From positions 1 to 36,084 of the forward strand of contig JAQXHU010000029.1 of assembly GCA_029007435.1 (NCBI GenBank): a DNA stretch of 36,084 nt. Direction: 5' to 3'. The position numbers and the translations under genes are program-made. Origin of the DNA: Bacteroidales bacterium. Lineage in GTDB: Bacteria; Bacteroidota; Bacteroidia; Bacteroidales; UBA932. Below, piece after piece: positions 33,822 to 36,084 of this stretch. The first letter of the stretch is position 1. Every line of letters starts with the position of its first letter. The notes below the pieces were generated by a model. It ran no database searches, was not told the origin of the DNA, and saw only the letters and a list, made by a program, of their open reading frames with translations.

Positions 33822-36084
33822 TGGCAACTAAAGAATTGAACAGACCGGATTATTTGTTTGAGGTAAGCTGGGAAGTCTGTAACAAAGTCGGTGGAATCTA
33901 CACCGTCATCGCTACCAAGTCCCTCTTCCTCAAGTCCCAGTTGAAGAGGCATCACATACTCATCGGTCCGGATGTCTGGATGGATACGGATGCGAATCCT
34001 GATTTCCACGAGGACCCGCTTCTCTGGCAGGCCTGGCGTATCGAGGCGGCCAAAAGCGGACTCAGGCTCCGTATAGGAAAATGGAATGTTCCGGGCAGTC
34101 CTGTGGCGGTGCTTGTGGATTTCAAGCAGTTCCTCACAGAACAGAACCAGATTCTCACCGAATATTGGGAAAAGTTCGGAGTGGATTCCATCACCGGCAA
34201 CTGGGATTATAAAGAATCAGCTCTCTTCGGATATGTGTCCGGAAAGGTTATCGAGAGCTATTACAGATTTTTCCTCGAACCTTCGGACAAGGTCGTGGCC
34301 CAGTTCCACGAATGGCAGACCGGTGCCGGTCTGCTGTATCTGAAGTACACCGGTCTGCCGATTGCAACCGTCTTTACCACGCACGCCACTGTGGCCGGAC
34401 GTTGTCTTGCAGGGAACAATATGCCGCTGTATGACTCTATGGAGTCTTACAATCCGGATGCGAAGGCGCGCCAGTTCAATGTGATGGCGCTCCATTCCCT
34501 TGAAAGCAAATCAGCCCGGAACGCCGATGCGTTCACGACTGTGAGCGAGATAACGGCCAGGGAGTGCGCACACTTCCTCGGCAGGGAAGTGGACGAGGTG
34601 ACGCCGAACGGATTCGAGAACAGTTTCACTCCTTCAACGGAAGAGGAATACCGTGACAGACGCGCGGCCGCCCGGCTGAAATTCAGGCAGGTGGCCGCGG
34701 CGATGTCCGGGTCTCCTGTTGAGGAGGACGCTGTCCTGATAGGCATCGGAGGACGTTACGAGTATCGCAACAAGGGTATAGATGTCTTCATCGACGCTGT
34801 CAACAAGATCCACAAATCAGATTTCAGGGGCAAGCCGGTCCACGCATTCATTATGATTCCTTCGGGACATAACGGCGCGGACTGGAATCTCGTGTCAAAG
34901 CTCAAGGGTGAGGGGAATGAGGCCTATACCACCCAGGTCTCGCATTACCTGATGAATCCGGAGTGCGACACAATCACTGGGAGATTCCGTGACCTCGGTC
35001 TGGACAACGCACCGGGCTCGAATATCAAGATTTATTTCATCCCGTCTTATCTCAACGGCAATGACGGAGTGTTCAATATGAAGTACTACGACCTTATCAT
35101 AGGTCTGGACCTCACATTGTTCCCGTCGTATTACGAGCCTTGGGGTTATACCCCGCTGGAGAGTCTGGCCTTCAGGGTGCCTACGCTCACTACGAGTCTT
35201 GCAGGATTTGGACTGTGGGTGAGAGACCATTACGGCAAGGAACACCCGGGTATCACCGTGGTGGAGCGCAACGACTCGAATTACTTCGACGTCGTGGATG
35301 CGGTTGCCGACAGAATCAAAGAAATAACACTTATCACCGACCAGCAGCGTGAGGAATATATGGCAAATGCCAAAGACGTTTCCAACATCGCATTGTGGGA
35401 GAACCAGATACGCTATTATCAGGAAGCATATTCCAAAGCTCTAGACAAGATTATCGCCGAGAAAGGCGCATTCCCAGAAACAAAAGAAAAACCGATTATG
35501 AAGTACGAAAAGCTACCGATTAACAACCCTTCCTGGAAAAGTGTTATGGTGACCAGGCACCTGCCTGAAGCCCTCCAGGGTCTTGAGACCCTTTCCAAAA
35601 ACCTGTGGTGGTGTTGGAACGAGAGCGCCAAGGCGCTGTTCAAGACAATTGACGCCAAGGTATGGCACGATTCCGGCCACAACCCTTTGGCGGTTCTCGA
35701 TATCGTGAGCCTCAAGAGATTCAGGGCTCTTGCCGGCGATGCTTCATTTATGGCCCAGTACGAGAGCGTAATGAAGGAATTCAACGATTATATGGCCCTG
35801 AAGAAGGATCGTGTCGAGCCTTCTGTGGGATATTTCTGTATGGAATACGGACTGGACTCCTCCCTCAGCATCTATTCAGGAGGTCTGGGCATTCTTGCCG
35901 GCGACTATCTGAAGGAGACCAGCGATATGAACGTGAATCTTGTGGCTGTCGGACTGCTCTACCGTTACGGATATTTCACCCAGGTGCTTTCCGCCCAGGG
36001 AGACCAGGTGGCAAAATACGATGCCCAGAATTTCACCAAGATACCAGCCGAGCCGGTTATGGACAAGGACGGCAACTGGGTGAC
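33821..36084 (+). CDS. GT3 glycogen synthase fused to GT35 alpha-glucan phosphorylase (3' truncated by window edge)
   Basis: ATG 33821 overlaps the GH57 stop (TAATG), and the frame stays open to the right edge (754 residues seen). Residues 1 to about 550 are a eukaryote-type GT3 synthase: EVSWEVCNKVGGIYTV, FHEWQTGAGLLYLKYTG, FTTHATVAGRCLAGNN, FTTVSEITARECAHFL, VTPNGFENSF and FPSYYEPWGYTPLESLAF match yeast and animal enzymes. From about 565 a phosphorylase begins: LPEALQGLETLSKNLWWCWN (DUF3417-like) then GYFCMEYGLDSSLSIYSGGL and GVLAGD-like ILAGDYLKETSDMNVNL, of the short alpha-glucan phosphorylase type. The same chain thus carries a synthesising and a degrading enzyme, which could be reciprocally controlled. 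The catalytic lysine that binds PLP would lie off-window. I recall such fusions being annotated in Bacteroidetes but cannot check. Confidence 0.9.
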   Translation, partial: MATKELNRPDYLFEVSWEVCNKVGGIYTVIATKSLFLKSQLKRHHILIGPDVWMDTDANPDFHEDPLLWQAWRIEAAKSGLRLRIGKWNVPGSPVAVLVDFKQFLTEQNQILTEYWEKFGVDSITGNWDYKESALFGYVSGKVIESYYRFFLEPSDKVVAQFHEWQTGAGLLYLKYTGLPIATVFTTHATVAGRCLAGNNMPLYDSMESYNPDAKARQFNVMALHSLESKSARNADAFTTVSEITARECAHFLGREVDEVTPNGFENSFTPSTEEEYRDRRAAARLKFRQVAAAMSGSPVEEDAVLIGIGGRYEYRNKGIDVFIDAVNKIHKSDFRGKPVHAFIMIPSGHNGADWNLVSKLKGEGNEAYTTQVSHYLMNPECDTITGRFRDLGLDNAPGSNIKIYFIPSYLNGNDGVFNMKYYDLIIGLDLTLFPSYYEPWGYTPLESLAFRVPTLTTSLAGFGLWVRDHYGKEHPGITVVERNDSNYFDVVDAVADRIKEITLITDQQREEYMANAKDVSNIALWENQIRYYQEAYSKALDKIIAEKGAFPETKEKPIMKYEKLPINNPSWKSVMVTRHLPEALQGLETLSKNLWWCWNESAKALFKTIDAKVWHDSGHNPLAVLDIVSLKRFRALAGDASFMAQYESVMKEFNDYMALKKDRVEPSVGYFCMEYGLDSSLSIYSGGLGILAGDYLKETSDMNVNLVAVGLLYRYGYFTQVLSAQGDQVAKYDAQNFTKIPAEPVMDKDGNWV

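Overview
The window is a piece of a Bacteroidetes chromosome, almost certainly order Bacteroidales; I cannot fix the family. The evidence is the gene content (a DUF4783 protein, a DUF6371 remnant, a eukaryote-type GT3 glycogen synthase joined to a phosphorylase, an NtrX-like regulator with the GAFTSA loop) and the promoters, many of which fit the Bacteroidetes pattern TTTG / about 20 bp / TAnnTTTG. True Shine-Dalgarno sequences are rare.

Region 1 (1-4271) looks accessory. It holds the 3' end of a UvrD-type helicase with C4 zinc fingers, a WYL regulator whose natural start seems frameshifted, a decayed and frameshifted DUF6371 (Toprim-like) gene, a class II Fic protein, and a repeat-rich gap next to a tRNA-Ser(GGA) gene. 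This is what the eroded remains of an integrated element could look like.

Region 2 (4272-14081) is mostly core genome. A redox pair (Tat-exported aldo/keto reductase with Fe-S clusters, and a NapH-like membrane polyferredoxin) follows a minus-strand run of secreted protein, M16 peptidase, O-methyltransferase and thiamine pyrophosphokinase. Divergent from that run are a HAD phosphatase, dnaX and lptB. A 125-bp-period tandem repeat fills the gap between lptB and the convergent response regulator.

Region 3 (14292-25709) holds an NtrC-family response regulator without a DNA-binding domain, efp, ispH, cmk, a DUF4783 protein, rlmH, a very large NtrY-like sensor kinase (plausible partner of the regulator), and the probable operon engB-prs-small membrane protein-der.

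Region 4 (25831-36084) is one tightly packed plus-strand gene set. xseA and xseB (exonuclease VII) are followed by a glycogen block: branching enzyme, debranching enzyme, GT4 glycosyltransferase, GH57 amylase with a histone-like basic tail, and a GT3 glycogen synthase fused to a GT35 phosphorylase that runs off the window. Two start codons overlap the preceding stop (TAATG), and a consensus promoter lies inside the 3' end of glgB. Together these genes could build, branch, trim and phosphorolyse a storage glucan.

I see no CRISPR array, insertion sequence or clear anti-phage system. The most unusual items are the synthase-phosphorylase fusion, the basic tail on the GH57 enzyme, the NapH/NapG-like fusion, and the duplicated lptB start.
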